From Malachius bipustulatus (lineage: Eukaryota > Arthropoda > Insecta > Coleoptera > Melyridae), in contig OU342633.1 in assembly GCA_910589415.1 (NCBI GenBank), positions 3,882,858-3,946,857 of the forward strand: 64,000 nucleotides of DNA. Direction: 5' to 3'. Under the pieces are notes generated by a model. It was not told where the DNA came from. It saw nothing but the letters and a program-made list of their open reading frames with translations, and searched no databases. Positions 36,701 to 49,960 of this stretch are shown piece after piece; the first letter of the stretch is position 1; every line of letters begins with the position of its first letter. Position numbers and translations under genes: made by a program.

Positions 36701-37170
36701 GCCTGAAGACAGGGTGAGAGGAGACGCGGTAGAGCGCTTGAGTTGCTGACTGGCACGGGTTTCGAGGGTAAGCGTAGGTTCCCCGACCCATTCTTGATTC
36801 TTGGAGTTTCAAGAAAAAGTAGAGAGCAGAGAGTACAGTGAAGTCTAGTTTGTGAAAAGTGCGAACCAAGATACCTGGATTCATCGCTGGAATAATCCTC
36901 CAGTCATACCTAAGGTCGTACCCAACCTTCTTAAACTTTATTTACATTAATCTACTGATCATAAATTGCGTTAACCAACTAATAAAACTATAAATATAAT
37001 CATAATAATAAATCTTAAAAACATAATAATTAATTAATCTAATAAATAATAATGATAACTTCAATTAATAAATTTCGTCAACAAACCCATTAAACACCCC
37101 ATATAACATCAGACCAACTTCATTTCATAACTTAATCGGTTGAACATAAGGGCGCCCGAAGCAAGAAGAT
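33721..37170. other. Gene-poor interval, 3.4 kb
   Basis: No recognisable gene. A plus-strand frame at 34927-35229 (100 codons) and a minus-strand frame at 36453-36884 (143 codons) have no motif I know and look like chance frames. The 34900-35400 part is less AT-rich than its surroundings and may be an unrecognised repeat. 36950-37110 is strongly AT-rich. Confidence 0.45.
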
Positions 37171-37174
37171 CAAT

Positions 37175-37392
37175 TATTAGGAACATTATTTATTCAGTTC
37201 AATAATAATTATACAATAACAATAATGACGAAGAAGTATATTATTAACATTCATATATTGACTCTACGACGGTTATACAACCACTACTGACTTCTAGCTC
37301 CTTTTCCTGCCTTGTCCCATGTTACACAGCATGCGCAACATTCCTAATATACATTCCTTCGGTCTGCATTCCGATCTGAGTGGTTCCTAACA
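37175..37392 (-). repeat. 3' LTR of copy 1
   Basis: 218 bp; in element orientation it starts TGTTAGGAACCACTC and ends TTCCTAATA. Nearly the same as the LTR at 43988-44205. Just outside it on the element's inner side is a perfect hairpin, GGATTCG-TCCT-CGAATCC at 37411-37428. Confidence 0.85.
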
Positions 37393-37689
37393 ACTCGTCC
37401 ATCCTGACCAGGATTCGTCCTCGAATCCTACAATGGAAAGACCCAGGGTCCTCTAGAGTCTGGCAGGTGAACCCGCAGACTGGTTTGCAGAATGGCTGAA
37501 GCAAATACTCAATTAATTATACCAACCTCATCTGTTTCACTCAGTCATCTACTTCCCTTTCCATTCATCGTACTTCCATCAGAGGTCAAACTCGACGTTT
37601 CCCAGCTACCCTTGCAGCAAAATCGAACGACACCCGCTCGAAATCACAGCCTCCTAGCTATCATAAAAGCAAACCCAATCATTCCAGCT

Positions 37690-38090
37690 CTGGTAGCAAA
37701 CTCGGTCCAGCTCAGCTCGAAGTCGTCGGCTTATCAGCCAACCTAGCAGCAAACTCGGTCCAGCTCAGCTCGGAGTCGTCGGCTTATCAGCCAACCTAGC
37801 AGCAACTCGGTCCAGCTCAGCTCGGAGTCGTCGGCTTATCAGCCAACCTAGCAGCAACTCGGTCCAGCTCAGCTCGGAGTCGTCGGCTTATCAGTCAACC
37901 AAGCAGCAAACTCGGTCCAGCTCAGCTCGAAGTCGTCGGCTTATCAGCCAACCAAGCAGCAACTCGGTCCATCTCAGCTCGAAGTCGTCGGCTTATCAGC
38001 CAACCAAGCAGCAACTCGGTCCATCTCAGCTCGAAGTCGTCGGCTTATCAGCCAACCTAGCAGCAACTCGGTCCATCTCAGCTCGACGTT
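37690..38090 (-). repeat. ~52 bp tandem repeat array, copy 1
   Basis: About seven or eight units containing CTCGGTCCAGCTCAGCTCG and GTCGTCGGCTTATCAGCC. They lie near the 3' LTR of the element. The matching array in copy 2 (49396-49960) has more units. Confidence 0.85.
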
Positions 38091-38099
38091 GTCAACTTC

Positions 38100-38735
38100 T
38101 CATTCCTCTCAGGCATTACATCTCCTCACGAGAATACCCTTCCTCTTTCCTCTCAGGCATTACATCTCCTCACCGAGAACACCCTTCCTCTTTCCTCTCA
38201 GGCATTACATCTCCTCACCGAGAACACCCTTCCTCTTTCCTCTCAGGCATTACATCTCCTCACCGAGAACACCCTTCCTTTTTCCTCTCAGGTATTACAT
38301 CTCCTCACCGAGAACACCCTTCCTCTTTCCTCTCAGGTATTACATCTCTTCACCGAGAACACCCTTCCTCTTTCCTCTCAGGTATTACATCTCCTCACTG
38401 AGAACACCCTTCCTCTTTCCTCTCAGGCATTACATCTCCTCACGAGAATACCCTTCCTCTTTCCTCTCAGGTATTACATCTCCTCACCGAGAACACCCTT
38501 CCTCTTTCCTCTCAGGTATTACATCTCTTCATCGAGAACACCCTTCCTCTTTCCTCTCAGGTATTACATCTCCTCACTGAGAACACCATTCCTCTTTCCT
38601 CTCAGGTATTACATCTCCTCACCGAGAACACCCTTCCTCTTTCCTCTCAGGTATTACATCTCCTCACCGAGAACACCCTTCCACTTTCCTCTCAGGCATT
38701 ACATCTCCTCACGAGAATACCCTTCCTCTTTCATA
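38100..38735 (-). repeat. ~45 bp tandem repeat array, copy 1
   Basis: About 14 units of CATTACATCTCCTCACCGAG followed by AACACCCTTCC and TCTTTCCTCTCAGG. Because 45 is divisible by three, the plus strand has a long open frame of 15-residue repeats, which is a by-product. Copy 2 has the same array inverted at 48954-49395, with fewer units. Confidence 0.85.
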
Positions 38736-40518
38736 TCACACTATTACATTTGATTGTTTGACAATTTATTTACTTATAATTTTCCTGCCTTACAAAAACT
38801 GATAGGTACCTACATTAAAAGTAATACCAGTAGGTACTCCTCCAAATTTAAGTTAGTTCAATTTATTTTCATTAATAGCGCAAATAGGGCACTATTGTTA
38901 CACATGACAACAGCGGAAAATGTCCAAGGTAATCAATCACATAACCAGGCAGTCCAGGTCCAGACACGCAACACCTGACCTTTGTAATTTTCGATCAACA
39001 AAAGGGGAGGATTACCACTACCAATTATCATTGTCAAATAAAATATTGTCGTTCTAAAGCTTTTAATCAACTCATTATATAAATAAATAAATAAAATACA
39101 CTAACAGATATCTCATCAGCTGAACTAGGCCTTCCGCTTTAAGAGAACACTTAAGTGTCTTTAACTGTCTTATTCCTCCTAAAGCTTGCCTAAGCTTGTC
39201 ATTACCTAACGCTAAGCATTCTTGACCTTCTTGCTAGCCTCTAGTGCTTTGACAGCACCCTGCTGAAGACACGTAAATCACTACTCTACTCAAGACATCT
39301 TGATCATTAGCCGTTGATTCTAGCCTTGCCAAGGTTTCCGCGCCAAGACACGCTGTGGTCAACAGGACCCACCATGGTCCTCCCGATCTCAAGCTCGCTC
39401 GTGGGCGGTCGGCAGAATCCCCTCGATCCTTCACGCCCGGAACACAAAGTCAGGCCACACTTGCCTCCACTCTGACCCAAACATGCAAACCACACAGGCA
39501 TCAATTATTGTCTTCTAGCCGCTCTCAGGCCACAGACCTTCTCTCAGGGACTCGAACCTATGCACAGGCCACACAGGCCCACTCGTCACACAGACCAGGC
39601 CACACAGGCCTCCCAGAACTCTACGATCAACGCTCAGCTCTACTTCAACGTTTCAGCAATCTAGACATCTTCAGTACTCATTAACCTTGTCTCTTAAGTG
39701 CCTATTATGATTCTGTCTTTTACTACGTGAACTCTATGCGTGACTATACGTTAACTCTATGCGGATTCATGATTTATGCATGCTTCATCATTCAATTTCT
39801 TTCTCTAACTCTAAATAAATCTCTTGCGAGTTCCTTTAATTATTCAGTAAGGCTCATAAAATAACTATAATCTTTATCAAGTACCTACTTAATAATCTTT
39901 CTTCCTTAACTCTTTTTGCTTATCCTTAACTCTACTCATCTTAGGAATAGGACATTTAGTGAGTACATCAACTCACCTGTTATCTGTTATAAAAGCACCA
40001 GAATACACCAAACTAAAAGTACTAAAAGAACTTAAAAAAAAATAAATCCCTGCCTGGATATTTCATTTCCTTCACGCAGCGGACGTTGGCTCTTCAGTGC
40101 GTCGGATGCTTTATGCTAATTAAGTCGACCTTGATTGCGTATGATATTTATTTTACTGATATTTTGTACATCGATACCAAATATGTAATAATGAAAGAGA
40201 TTGCATCTGCTTACGTTCTTTTACAATTCTAACATAGTAGTCAAACCATTGCATCCCTTATTAATCTTATCATAAAGAAATATTACCTTCACTACTTCTA
40301 AGTACCTAAGTATTTTAATTATTACATTCGTCTTCATCACTTGGCAAAATCATTAGGAGGCCTCCATTGTTTACATTATAATTAATCAATAGTTAATCAC
40401 AAAATTAAAATATGTAATTGCATAAAACCCCCTTTTCAAATCTGATTTTATTTTTTTTTACAACGAAAAAGCTATAGGTACTTATAATATAATTTTTCAA
40501 TATATTTTTTTTTATATA

Positions 40519-42472
40519 CAGGGTGAGTCAATAGTGAGAGATCGGAACATTGCTATTGAACCGTACAGCGTAAAACAAAATTTCAAACGCCATCCCAAAT
40601 CGTTTGTTACTCTGCATGTTTCAAAAATATTTTCACTTATACAGGGTGGACCATATTTTGCCTGCATGTAACAATTTTTTTTTTTCAAATGGAACCCCCT
40701 ATATTTTATGACATATTCTTATTCGACTGTGAAATAGCTTTATGTCAATACATATTGTTTGACATTTAGGTGCGGCGTTAACATTTAAAAAAATATTTTC
40801 AAAAAAATTCATCGCATGCATGTATTTACTGAAAAGAAGCCTCAGAACTTAGTTTTGGAGTTTTAAGGTTGAAATTTGGTCTCCACATTGAGAAAGGCCA
40901 GGTCTATCATCGCGATATAATAAGACTGAGATCTACTATACAGGTTAGTCAGAAATAACTGTCAAATTTTGCTTACTTCGGAAGGTCATAACTTCACTTT
41001 TTCAAATGGCACACTCGGTATTTTTTTCCACAATTAGATCCACCTCTGATCTGACTACATTTTTCATTTGGTATGTCCTATACCTAAAATGCACAGTTTG
41101 AGAGATATTACACATTTTCCGGTAGTCTGACTGCAGAAGATGCAAACGTCATATAAAACCGGGGCTATGAAGAAAAATGTGACATTTCTAGTGACATTTA
41201 TCATTGCAGCGTAATAGCAACTCAAAGCTCGAGCGAAATAAAAAAAAAAATAAAATACAAGATATGACAATATGTAATTTTCAATTAAAATAATATCAAA
41301 TCAAATGTCATATGTCAAAAAGATGCAAATGTCATATGAAACAGGGTGCTATGAAGAAAAATGTGACATTTCGCTTTAAAGTGATATGGAAGAATGTGAA
41401 ATTTTTAGTTTTACTAGTGTCACTGTCACTGCATGTTTAAATTCCAAGTTCTCGTTAGTTGAATAGAATTTTGCTAAATGGATTTACGTTTACAAGAGCA
41501 AGTAGACATGACTTATTGTTTGGGAGAAAGTGAGAGAAATCCTCTCCTTGCGGCAAGAATTTATGTGCAAGTGTGTATTTGACAACTTCGTTGCAGTTTA
41601 TTTTTTAAATCATATTTTATTTCACTTTATTGTTGTTTTCCTCTAAATGGATTTATTCTTTTGGGCAAATGAATAAATTTTTTGATTTGATTTGATATTA
41701 CATATTTTAATTTAAAAATATTGTCATATCTTGTAATTTATTTTTTATTTTATTTCGCTAGAGCTTTGAGTTGCTATTACGCTGCAATGATAAATGTCAC
41801 TAGAAATGTCACATTTTCTTCATAGCCCATGTTTTATATGACGTTTGCATCTTCTGCAGTCAGACCAACGGAAAATGTATAATATCTCTCAAACTGGGCA
41901 TTTTAGGTATAGGACATACCAAATAAAAAATGTAGTCAGATCAGAGGTGGATCTACCGGTGGAAAAAAATACCGAGTGTGCCATTTGAAAAAGTGAAGTT
42001 ATGACCTTCCGAAGTAAGCAAAATTTGACAGTTATTTCTGACTAACCTGTATAGTAGATCTCAGTCTTATTATATCGCGATGATAGACCTGGCCTTTCTC
42101 AATGTGGAGACCAAATTTCAACCTTAAAACTCCAAAACTAAGTTCTGAGGCTTCTTTTCAGTAAATACATGCATGCGATGAATTTTTTTGAAAATATTTT
42201 TTTAAATGTCAACGCCGCACCTAAATGTCAAACAATATGTATTGACATAAAGCTATTTCACAGTCGAATAAGAATATGTCATAAAATATAGGGGGTTCCA
42301 TTTGAAAAAAAAAAAATTGTTACATGCAGGCAAAATATGGTCCACCCTGTATAAGTGAAAATATTTTTGAAACATGCAGAGTAACAAACGATTTGGGATG
42401 GCGTTTGAAATTTTGTTTTACCCTGTATGGTTGACTAGCAATGTTCCGATCTCTCACTATTGACTCACCCTG
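40519..42472. mobile_element. Foldback transposon with ~0.8 kb arms, TA-flanked
   Basis: 1,954 bp starting CAGGGTGAGTCAATAG and ending in the complement, with TATATA on both sides. The arms (about 40519-41305 and 41690-42472) match closely; the loop is about 385 bp. The sister LTR element at about 47050 has an uninterrupted ATATA at this site, which proves the insertion. The CAG start and TA target resemble Tc1/mariner elements, and the loop holds a small ORF that may be a transposase remnant. Confidence 0.85.
41478..41582 (+). pseudogene. Micro-ORF, possible transposase helix-turn-helix remnant
   Basis: 34 codons from an ATG in the loop of the foldback element. The peptide starts MDLRLQEQVDMTY and continues with GES and LAARIYVQ. 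This looks like the first helices of the helix-turn-helix (DUF4817-like) region that precedes the DDE domain in some insect mariner-type transposases: a short Met-led helix, a GES turn and an Ala-Arg-Ile-Tyr helix. The frame ends at TGA after VCI, and CAAGTGTGT just before could be a splice donor. No DDE domain is present. The match is from memory of the family pattern and is tentative. Confidence 0.4.
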
Positions 42473-43987
42473 TATATAGGTACGTACTTTATTAAACTGT
42501 CAATTCACGGGGCGCGTTGTTATTTACCACCTTTAATCATAAGTTTCCTGGCAAAATTTCATTGACATGTAAATTGACACTCGGGCATTCGCATCCCTAC
42601 ACATTATTTCTAAACCAACTATTAAATATTAATCATTTATGATATCCAATATTCCGTGAACACTCTTTTATGCTGTGCGGGTAGAAAACTCACTGACTGA
42701 AGAAGAGAAATTTAATCTTGCGCCTTGCGCGCCAACAGCGTGTTCAGAACTTCAGAGTACCTACATCAAACAGAATCGGATAGAAAATGAGAGACTTTTA
42801 AAAGAGATAAACTATTTAAAATTCACGGCCTCTTGTTAGTTACTATTTTCCTCTCTCTCACTTGCATGTGCACTAGGTTTACATTATTAGGTACTTAACT
42901 ACTTACCTATTTAAACAAAGTATTAAGTCGATTCTATATACCTAAAACGAACGTTGAATATACATGTTTCCGTAATACCTATCGCCTTAACTTCATAGCA
43001 ATAATTGAATTCACTTAACTTCATAACGATAATTCCCAAATACGTCGACGAATATAATGTACTTAATATCTACTCTTAGTTTGATCTTCATCACGTAAAT
43101 TCGAGGTAAACTTCACGCAATTTATGTTAGGTGAATTAGATTACATAGGTAGTATACCTAAATCAAGTGGAATCGACGCAAATTAACCCCAAAATGCTAC
43201 TTGGGTTCAATTATACTTCAGCTTACTTCATGCTTTATACCAGCTTAATTCATGCTTATTCATGCTTCATGCTTATTTTGCTTTACTTCTACCTATCGAA
43301 TTCAAAATATGTCATTTGGACTTTGGAGAGCTCCCCAACTTTAGTCATGCTTTTCATCTACTCATAACTATCTATCATGCATCTCTCAACTCACTAGCTA
43401 AAAATAGCTGCTTACCTTTAGGAATAATCTCAGAATAATCTTCATTACTTATCCTTACTTATCACAACTCTACTCAACATGGCAATAGCTGCTTACCTTT
43501 GGGAATAACCTTGGAATAAGCTTTATAACTTATCTCCTCCAAACTCTACTTATTAATAAACTTTATTGCAGTGCCATCAACTTCGAACGTCGCAAACTTT
43601 AATTTTGGTCAATTTTTGTATGCTGTTTCTCATAACATACCACTGCTTCACCCCCTTATAATTTTTCCTTAGAAAACCTGTAATATGCTTCCTCATTTAC
43701 ATACTTGATCTACTTTACTTACCGACACCAGCCGGATATCAATCCGTTAATACTTAATACTCAGCGTTTTAGATTTTATTGAGCTTCCGTTTTCCTTTAC
43801 TTTACGAAATTCAGCTTCCGTGCGAGGCCCGCGTTGGGAAAACTCGCGCTGCGGCTCAGACCACCAACACCGGCACCAACACCACCGTTGTTAAAATTTA
43901 TTTCATCGGAAATTCGCTAAAAACTTAAATTTTCACCTCACTTTCACCAAGAAAAGGCATTTTTGTGGATATCCCACCGCTGTCAAA

Positions 43988-44205
43988 TATTAGGAACATT
44001 ATTTATTCAGTTCAATAATAATTATACAATAACAATAATGACGAAGAAGTATATTATTAACATTCATATATTGACTCTACGACGGTTATACAACCACTAC
44101 TGACTTCTAGCTCCTTTTCCTGCCTTGTCCCATGTTACACAGCATGCGCAACATTCCTAATATACATTCCTTCGGTCTGCATTCCGATCTGAGTGGTTTC
44201 TAACA
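43988..44205 (-). repeat. 5' LTR of copy 1
   Basis: 218 bp, same ends as the 3' LTR. On its inner side (plus-strand left) is the complement of TTTGACAGCGGTGGGAT, a tRNA-Leu-like primer site. Confidence 0.85.
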
Positions 44206-44209
44206 CAAT

Positions 44210-45188
44210 GTTGAATGCATGTTAATTATTTTAATAGATGTTAAGTATTGCTGCCAATTTGGACGAATTGTAGTTAATTTATTAGTCTCTGACTGAAAGT
44301 TATATTCCGTTTATATTCAATAAAGTGTATCTTAATCCGAAGGGTAACGTTTTTTCTTTGGGAGTGTCATAAATAAACCCATTTGCCTGAGAAAATGCTA
44401 ATAAATCATTTAATAAGAGTCTCATGTTCAAAAAAGTTAAAACCCATGGTAAGAAAAGCATAAATTAAATTGCACGGGCACAGGAATTAGAAATTTTAAA
44501 AGTTTGCATCCCTGAAAAAAGGAAATGGAAAGAAAGAGACTAAGTATTAGTTAATTGAATTTAATTTTTGAAAAATATTGAACACTGTTTTTCATAATTA
44601 CATTTTAATTGCAATAATATTAGTAAGTAAAATATATTCACTTTATTTAGAAATTTATAATTATTCTAAAATATTCTTGTGTTCAAGCCGAGTTCAAGTA
44701 TTTACGTAACTTATCGTCATTAATTATAACAATATTAATTGATTTATAATCGACGAGTGAACCCTTCAAGGTATATATGTATTTTTTGTATGATACCTAC
44801 GTAGATTAGTGTAGGTACCTAATAATAACCAAGGGATGCATAAACAGAGTCCCACTTTATGGAAAGTAGTGTTGTTAGATTATCCAACTTAGCAACTCCA
44901 TAATCATGCAATTATTTAAATAAATTTTTCTAATAAAAGCATAGCAAAATTGCTAAGATCATCTCTTTTTAACTGAGACAAGTTTTCAGTAGATCTCAAC
45001 TAAAGTAGAAGTTTATTCCAGTATTCAGCTGGCGATAGATCCTGTTAACATCTGATAAATGGTACACATATTAATATCTACCACTCTACGAGTGAATCTC
45101 TCTAGAGCTCACGAGTATTTCGCAAATTATTTAAAATCGTTCTAGGTATAAACAAGCCATTAATTTCGATACAATTAATTAAGGATAG
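44210..45188. other. Spacer between the two head-to-head elements
   Basis: About 0.98 kb of AT-rich sequence without a gene. It separates the two 5' LTRs, so transcription from both would run away from it. Confidence 0.6.
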
Positions 45189-45444
45189 TGTTAGGATTCA
45201 CTCAGATCGGAATACAGACAGGAATGCAAGGAATGCAGACGCATTAACACCAACAGGAAGGTCTGTTGGTATTAGGAATGTTGCGCATGCTGTGTAACAT
45301 GGGACAAGGCAGGAAAAGGAGCTAGAAGTCAGTAGTGGTTGTATAACCGTCGTAGAGTCAATATATGAATGTTAATAATATACTTCTTCGTCATTATTGT
45401 TATTGTATAATTATTATTGAACTGAATAAATAATGTTCCTAATA
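45189..45444 (+). repeat. 5' LTR of copy 2
   Basis: 256 bp starting TGTTAGGATTCACTC and ending TTCCTAATA. It is 38 bp longer than the LTRs of copy 1; the extra part includes a perfect hairpin ACCAACAG-GAAGGT-CTGTTGGT. Confidence 0.88.
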
Positions 45445-45461
45445 TTTGACAGCGGTGGGAT
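45445..45461 (+). promoter_or_regulatory. Candidate primer binding site (tRNA-Leu-like)
   Basis: TTTGACAGCGGTGGGAT follows the LTR at once. It shares GTGGGAT and the overall form with the primer site of the Gypsy element at 13662. The tRNA is inferred. Confidence 0.5.
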
Positions 45462-48400
45462 ATCCACAAAAATGCCTTTTCTTGGTGAAAGTGAGGTGAA
45501 ACAAAAATTTAAGTTTTTAGCAAATTTCCGATGAAATAAATTTTAACATCGGGTGGTGTTGGTGCTGTTGTCCGGTACTCAAGCGTCTGAGCAGCAGCGC
45601 GAGTTTCCCCGGCGCGGGCCTCGCATGGGTATTATGTGCTACCTACCTAGGTACTTAAGAGAAGTTCCGCTCCTCCGTTAACAACAATTAAATTTATTAG
45701 AAGCTGAATTTAGTAAATTAAAGGAAAACGGAAGCTCAAGAAATCTTGCAAGAAAACACTGAGTATGAAGTATTAACGTATTATTGGATTGATATACGGC
45801 TGGTGTCGGTAAGTAAAGTAGATCAAGTATGTAAATGAGGAAGCATATTACAGGTTTTCTAAGGAAAAATTATAAGGGGGTGAAGCAGTGGTATGTTATG
45901 AGAAACAGCATACAAAAATTTACCAAAATTAAAGTTTGCGACTTTCGAAGTTGATGGAACTGCAATAAAGTTTATTAATAAGTAGAGTTTGGAGGAGATA
46001 AGTTATAAAGCTTATTCCAAGGTTATTCCCAAAGGTAAGCAGCTATTGCCATGTTGAGTAGAGTTGTGATAAGTAAGGATAAGTAACGAAGATTATTCTG
46101 AGATTATTCCTAAAGGTAAGCAGCTATTTTAGCTAGTGAGTTGAGAGATGCATGATAGATAATTATGAGTAGATGAAAAGCATGACTAAAGTTGGGGAGC
46201 TCTCCAAAGTCCAAATGGACTTACATATTTTGAATTCGACAGGTAGAAGTAAAGCATGAAGCATGAATTAAGCTGGTATAAAGCATGAAGTAAGCTGAAG
46301 TAGAATTGAACCCAAGTAGCATTTTGGGGTTATTTGCGTCGATTCGACTTGATTTAGGTATACTACCTATGTAATCTAATTCACCTAACATAAATTGCGT
46401 GAAGTTTACCTCGAATTTACGTGACGAAGATCAAACTAAGAGTAGATATTAAGTACATTCATCGACGTATTTGAGAATTATCGCTATGAAGTTAAGTGAA
46501 TTCAATTATTCAATTATTGCTATGAAGTTAAGGCGATATTACTGAAATATGTACATTCGACGTTCGTCTTATTAGGTATAAAGAATCGACTTATTACTTT
46601 ATTTAAATAGGTACCTAATGTAAACCTAGTGCACATGCAAGTGAGAGAGAGGAAAATACCCACTAACAAGAGGCCGTGAATTTTAAATACATAGTTTATC
46701 TCTTTTAAAGTCTCTCATCTTCTATCCGATTCCGTCTGATGTAGGTAGGTACTCTGAAGTTCTGGACACGCTGTTGGCGCGCAAGGCGCAAGATTAAGAT
46801 TTCTCTTCTTCAGTCAGTGAGTTTTCTACCCGCACATAGCATAAAATGAAGAACGAATGTTCACGGAATATTTGATATCATAAATGATTAATATTTAATA
46901 GTTGGTTTAGAAATAATGTGTAGGGATGCGAATGCCCGAGTGTCAATTTACATGTCAATAAAATTTTTCCAGGAAACTTATGATTAAAGGTGGTAAATAA
47001 CAACGCGTCCCGTGAATTAGCAGTTTAACAAAGTATGTATCTACCTATATAAAAAAAATATATTGAAAAAAATATACTTTAAGTACCTATAGCTTTTTCG
47101 TTGAAATAAAATCAGATTTGAAAAGGGGGTTTTATGCAATTACATATTTTAATTTTGTGATTAACTATTGATTAATTATAATGTAAACAATGGAGGCCTC
47201 CTAATGATTTTGCCAAGTGATGAAGACGAATGTAATTAAAATACTTAGGTACTGAGAAGTAGTGAAGGTAATATTTCTTTATGATAAGATTAATAAGGGA
47301 TGTGATGGTTTGACTACTATGTTAGAATTGTAAAAGAACGTAAGCAGATTCAATCTCTTTCATTATTACATATTTGGTATCGATGTACAAAATATCAGTA
47401 AAATAAATATCATACGCAATCAAGGTCGACTTAATTAGCATAAAGCATCCGACGCACTGAAGAGCCAACGTCCGCTGCGTAATAAAGGAAACGAAATATC
47501 CAGACAAAGGTTTACTTTTAAGTTCTTTTAGTACTTTTAGTTTGGTGTATTCTGGTGCTCTTATAATACAGATAACAGGTGAGCTGATGTACTCACTAAA
47601 TGTCCTATTCCTAAGATGAGTAGAGTTAAGGAAAAGCAAAAAGAGTTAAGGAAGAAAGATTATTAAGTAGGTACTTGATAAAGATTATAGTTATTTTATG
47701 AGCCTTACTGAATAATTAAAGGAACTCGCAAGAGATTTATTTAGAGTTAGAGAAAGAAATTGAATGATGAAGCATGCATAAATCATGAATCCGCATAGAG
47801 TTAACGTATAGTCACGCATAGAGTTCACGTAGTAAAAGACAGAATCATAATAGGCACTTAAGAGACAAAGGTTAATGAGTACTGAAGATGTCTAAATTGC
47901 TGAAACGTTGAAGTAGAGCTTAGCGTTGATCGTAGAGTTCTGGGAGGCCTGTGTGGCCTGGTCTGTGTGACGAGTAGGCCTGTGTGGCCTGTGCATAGGT
48001 TCGAGTCCCTGAGAGAAGGTCTGTGGCCTGAGAGCGGCTAGGAAACAATAATTGATGCCTGTGCCTGTGTAGTTTGCATGTGTAGGTCAGAGTGGAGGCA
48101 AGTGTGGCCTGACTTTGTGTTCCGGGCGTGAAGGATCGAGGGGATTCTGCGGACCGCCCGCGAGCGAACTTCAGATAGGGAGGATCATGGTGGGTACTGT
48201 TGACCATAGCGTGTCTTGGCGCGGAAACCTTGGCAAGGCTAGAATCAACGGCTAATGATGAAGATGTCTTGAGTAGAGTATAGTGATTTATGTGTATTCA
48301 GCAGGGTGCTGTCAAAGCACCAGAGGCTAGCAAGAAGGCCAAGAATGCTTAGCGTTAGGTAATGACAAGCTTAGGCAAGCTTTAGGAGGAATAAGACAGT

Positions 48401-48953
48401 TAAAGACACTTAAGTGTTCTCTTAAGGAAAGTGAACAGAGACGACGCAAGGTAAGAGAAACGAATAACTTTCTTTTCTCGAAAGTAAAACCTTATTAAGG
48501 AAAAACGATCATATATTCTAAAAAAATGAAAGTACCTAGACAATACGAAAGCGGAAGGCCTAGTTCAGCTGATGAGATATCTGTTAGTGTATTTTATTTA
48601 TTTATTTATATAATGAGTTGATTAAAAGCTTTAGAACGACAATATTTTATTTGACAATGATAATTGGTAGTGGTAATCCTCCCCTTTTGTTGATCGAAAA
48701 TTACAAAGGTCAGGTGTTGCGTGTCTGGACCTGGACTGCCTGGTTATGTGATTGATTACCTTGGACATTTTCCGCTGTTGTCATGTGTAACAATTGTGCC
48801 CTATTTGCGCTATTATTGAAAATAAATTGAACCGACTTAAATTTGGGGAAGTACCTAGTGGTATCACTTTGAATGTAGGTACCTATCAGTTTTTGTAATG
48901 CAGGAAAAGTATAAGTAAATAAATTATCAAACAATGAAATGTAATAATGTGAT

Positions 48954-49395
48954 ATAAAAGAGGAAGGGTTTTCTCGGTGAGGAGATGTAATACCTGAGAG
49001 GAAAGAGGAAGTGTGTTGAAAGAGGAAGTGTGTTATCTGTAGAGATATGTAATGTTTGAGAGGTATACTGCCTGAGAGGAGGAAGGGTGTTCTCAGTGAG
49101 GAGATGTAATGCCTGAGAGGAAAGTGGAAGGGTGTTCTCGGTAAGGAGATGTAATGCCTGAGAGGAAAGTGGAAGGGTGTTCTCAGTGAGGAGATGTAAT
49201 GCCTGAGAGGAAAGTGGAAGGGTGTTCTCAGTGAGGAGATGTAATGCCTGAGAGGAAAGAGGAAGGGTGTTCTCGGTGAGGAGATGTAATGCCTGAGAGG
49301 AAAGAGGAAGGGTGTTCTCGGTGAGGAGATGTAATGCCTGAGAGGAAAGAGGAAGGGTATTCTCGTGAGGAGATGTAATGCCTGAGAGGAATGAG
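48954..49395 (+). repeat. ~45 bp tandem repeat array, copy 2
   Basis: About ten units of GGAGATGTAATGCCTGAGAGG with GGAAGGGTGTTCTC, the complement of the array at 38100-38735. The part at about 49005-49080 is irregular. Confidence 0.85.
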
Positions 49396-49960
49396 AAGTT
49401 GACGACTTCGAGCTGAGATGGACCGAGTTGCTGCTTGGTTGGCTGATAAGCCGACGACTTCGAGCTGAGCTGGACCGAGTTTGCTGCTTGGTTGGCTAAT
49501 AAGCCGACGACTTCGAGCTGAGCTGGACCGAGTTGCTGCTAGGTTGGCTGATAAGCCGACGACTTCGAGCTGAGCTGGACCGAGTTTGCTGCTTGGTTGG
49601 CTGATAAGCCGACGACTCCGAGCTGAGCTGGACCGAGTTGCTGCTAGGTTGGCTGATAAGCCGACGACTTCGAGCTGAGCTGGACCGAGTTTGCTGCTTG
49701 GTTGGCTGATAAGCCGACGACTCCGAGCTGAGCTGGACCGAGTTGCTGCTAGGTTGGCTGATAAGCCGACGACTCCGAGCTGAGCTGGACCGAGTTGCTG
49801 CTAGGTTGGCTGATAAGCCGACGACTCCGAGCTGAGCTGGACCGAGTTGCTGCTAGGTTGGCTGATAAGCCGACGACTTCGAGCTGAGCTGGACCGAGTT
49901 TGCTGCTTGGTTGGCTGATAAGCCGACGACTTCGAGCTGAGCTGAACCGAGTTTGCTACC
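49396..49960 (+). repeat. ~52 bp tandem repeat array, copy 2
   Basis: About ten or eleven units containing CGAGCTGAGCTGGACCGAG and GGCTGATAAGCCGACGAC, the complement of 37690-38090. Confidence 0.85.

Larger units (their letters stand above)
37175..44205 (-). mobile_element. Non-coding LTR element (LARD-like), copy 1
   Basis: A 7,031 bp element on the minus strand: 5' LTR at 43988-44205, 3' LTR at 37175-37392, with CAAT duplicated on both sides (37171-37174 and 44206-44209). There is no Gag or Pol; the interior has two tandem-repeat arrays and long AT-rich stretches. It includes a later 1.95 kb foldback insertion (40519-42472), so the element proper is about 5.1 kb. It must borrow proteins from an autonomous relative. 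Confidence 0.85.

Noticed and set aside
36453..36884. 143-codon minus-strand open frame as a possible host gene
   Set aside because: No recognisable domain, skewed composition, no matching exon or splice context; likely a chance frame.
38089..38580. 163-codon frame of 15-residue repeats
   Set aside because: It arises because the tandem unit is 45 bp; copy 2 does not keep an equivalent long frame.
40519..42472. Six-base TATATA target duplication
   Set aside because: The site is an AT run of uncertain length; the frame evidence at 62267 supports a TA duplication for elements with these ends.
47990..48020. tRNA-derived element or tRNA gene (GGTTCGAGTCC matches a B box)
   Set aside because: No A box at the right distance and no cloverleaf; the match is short.
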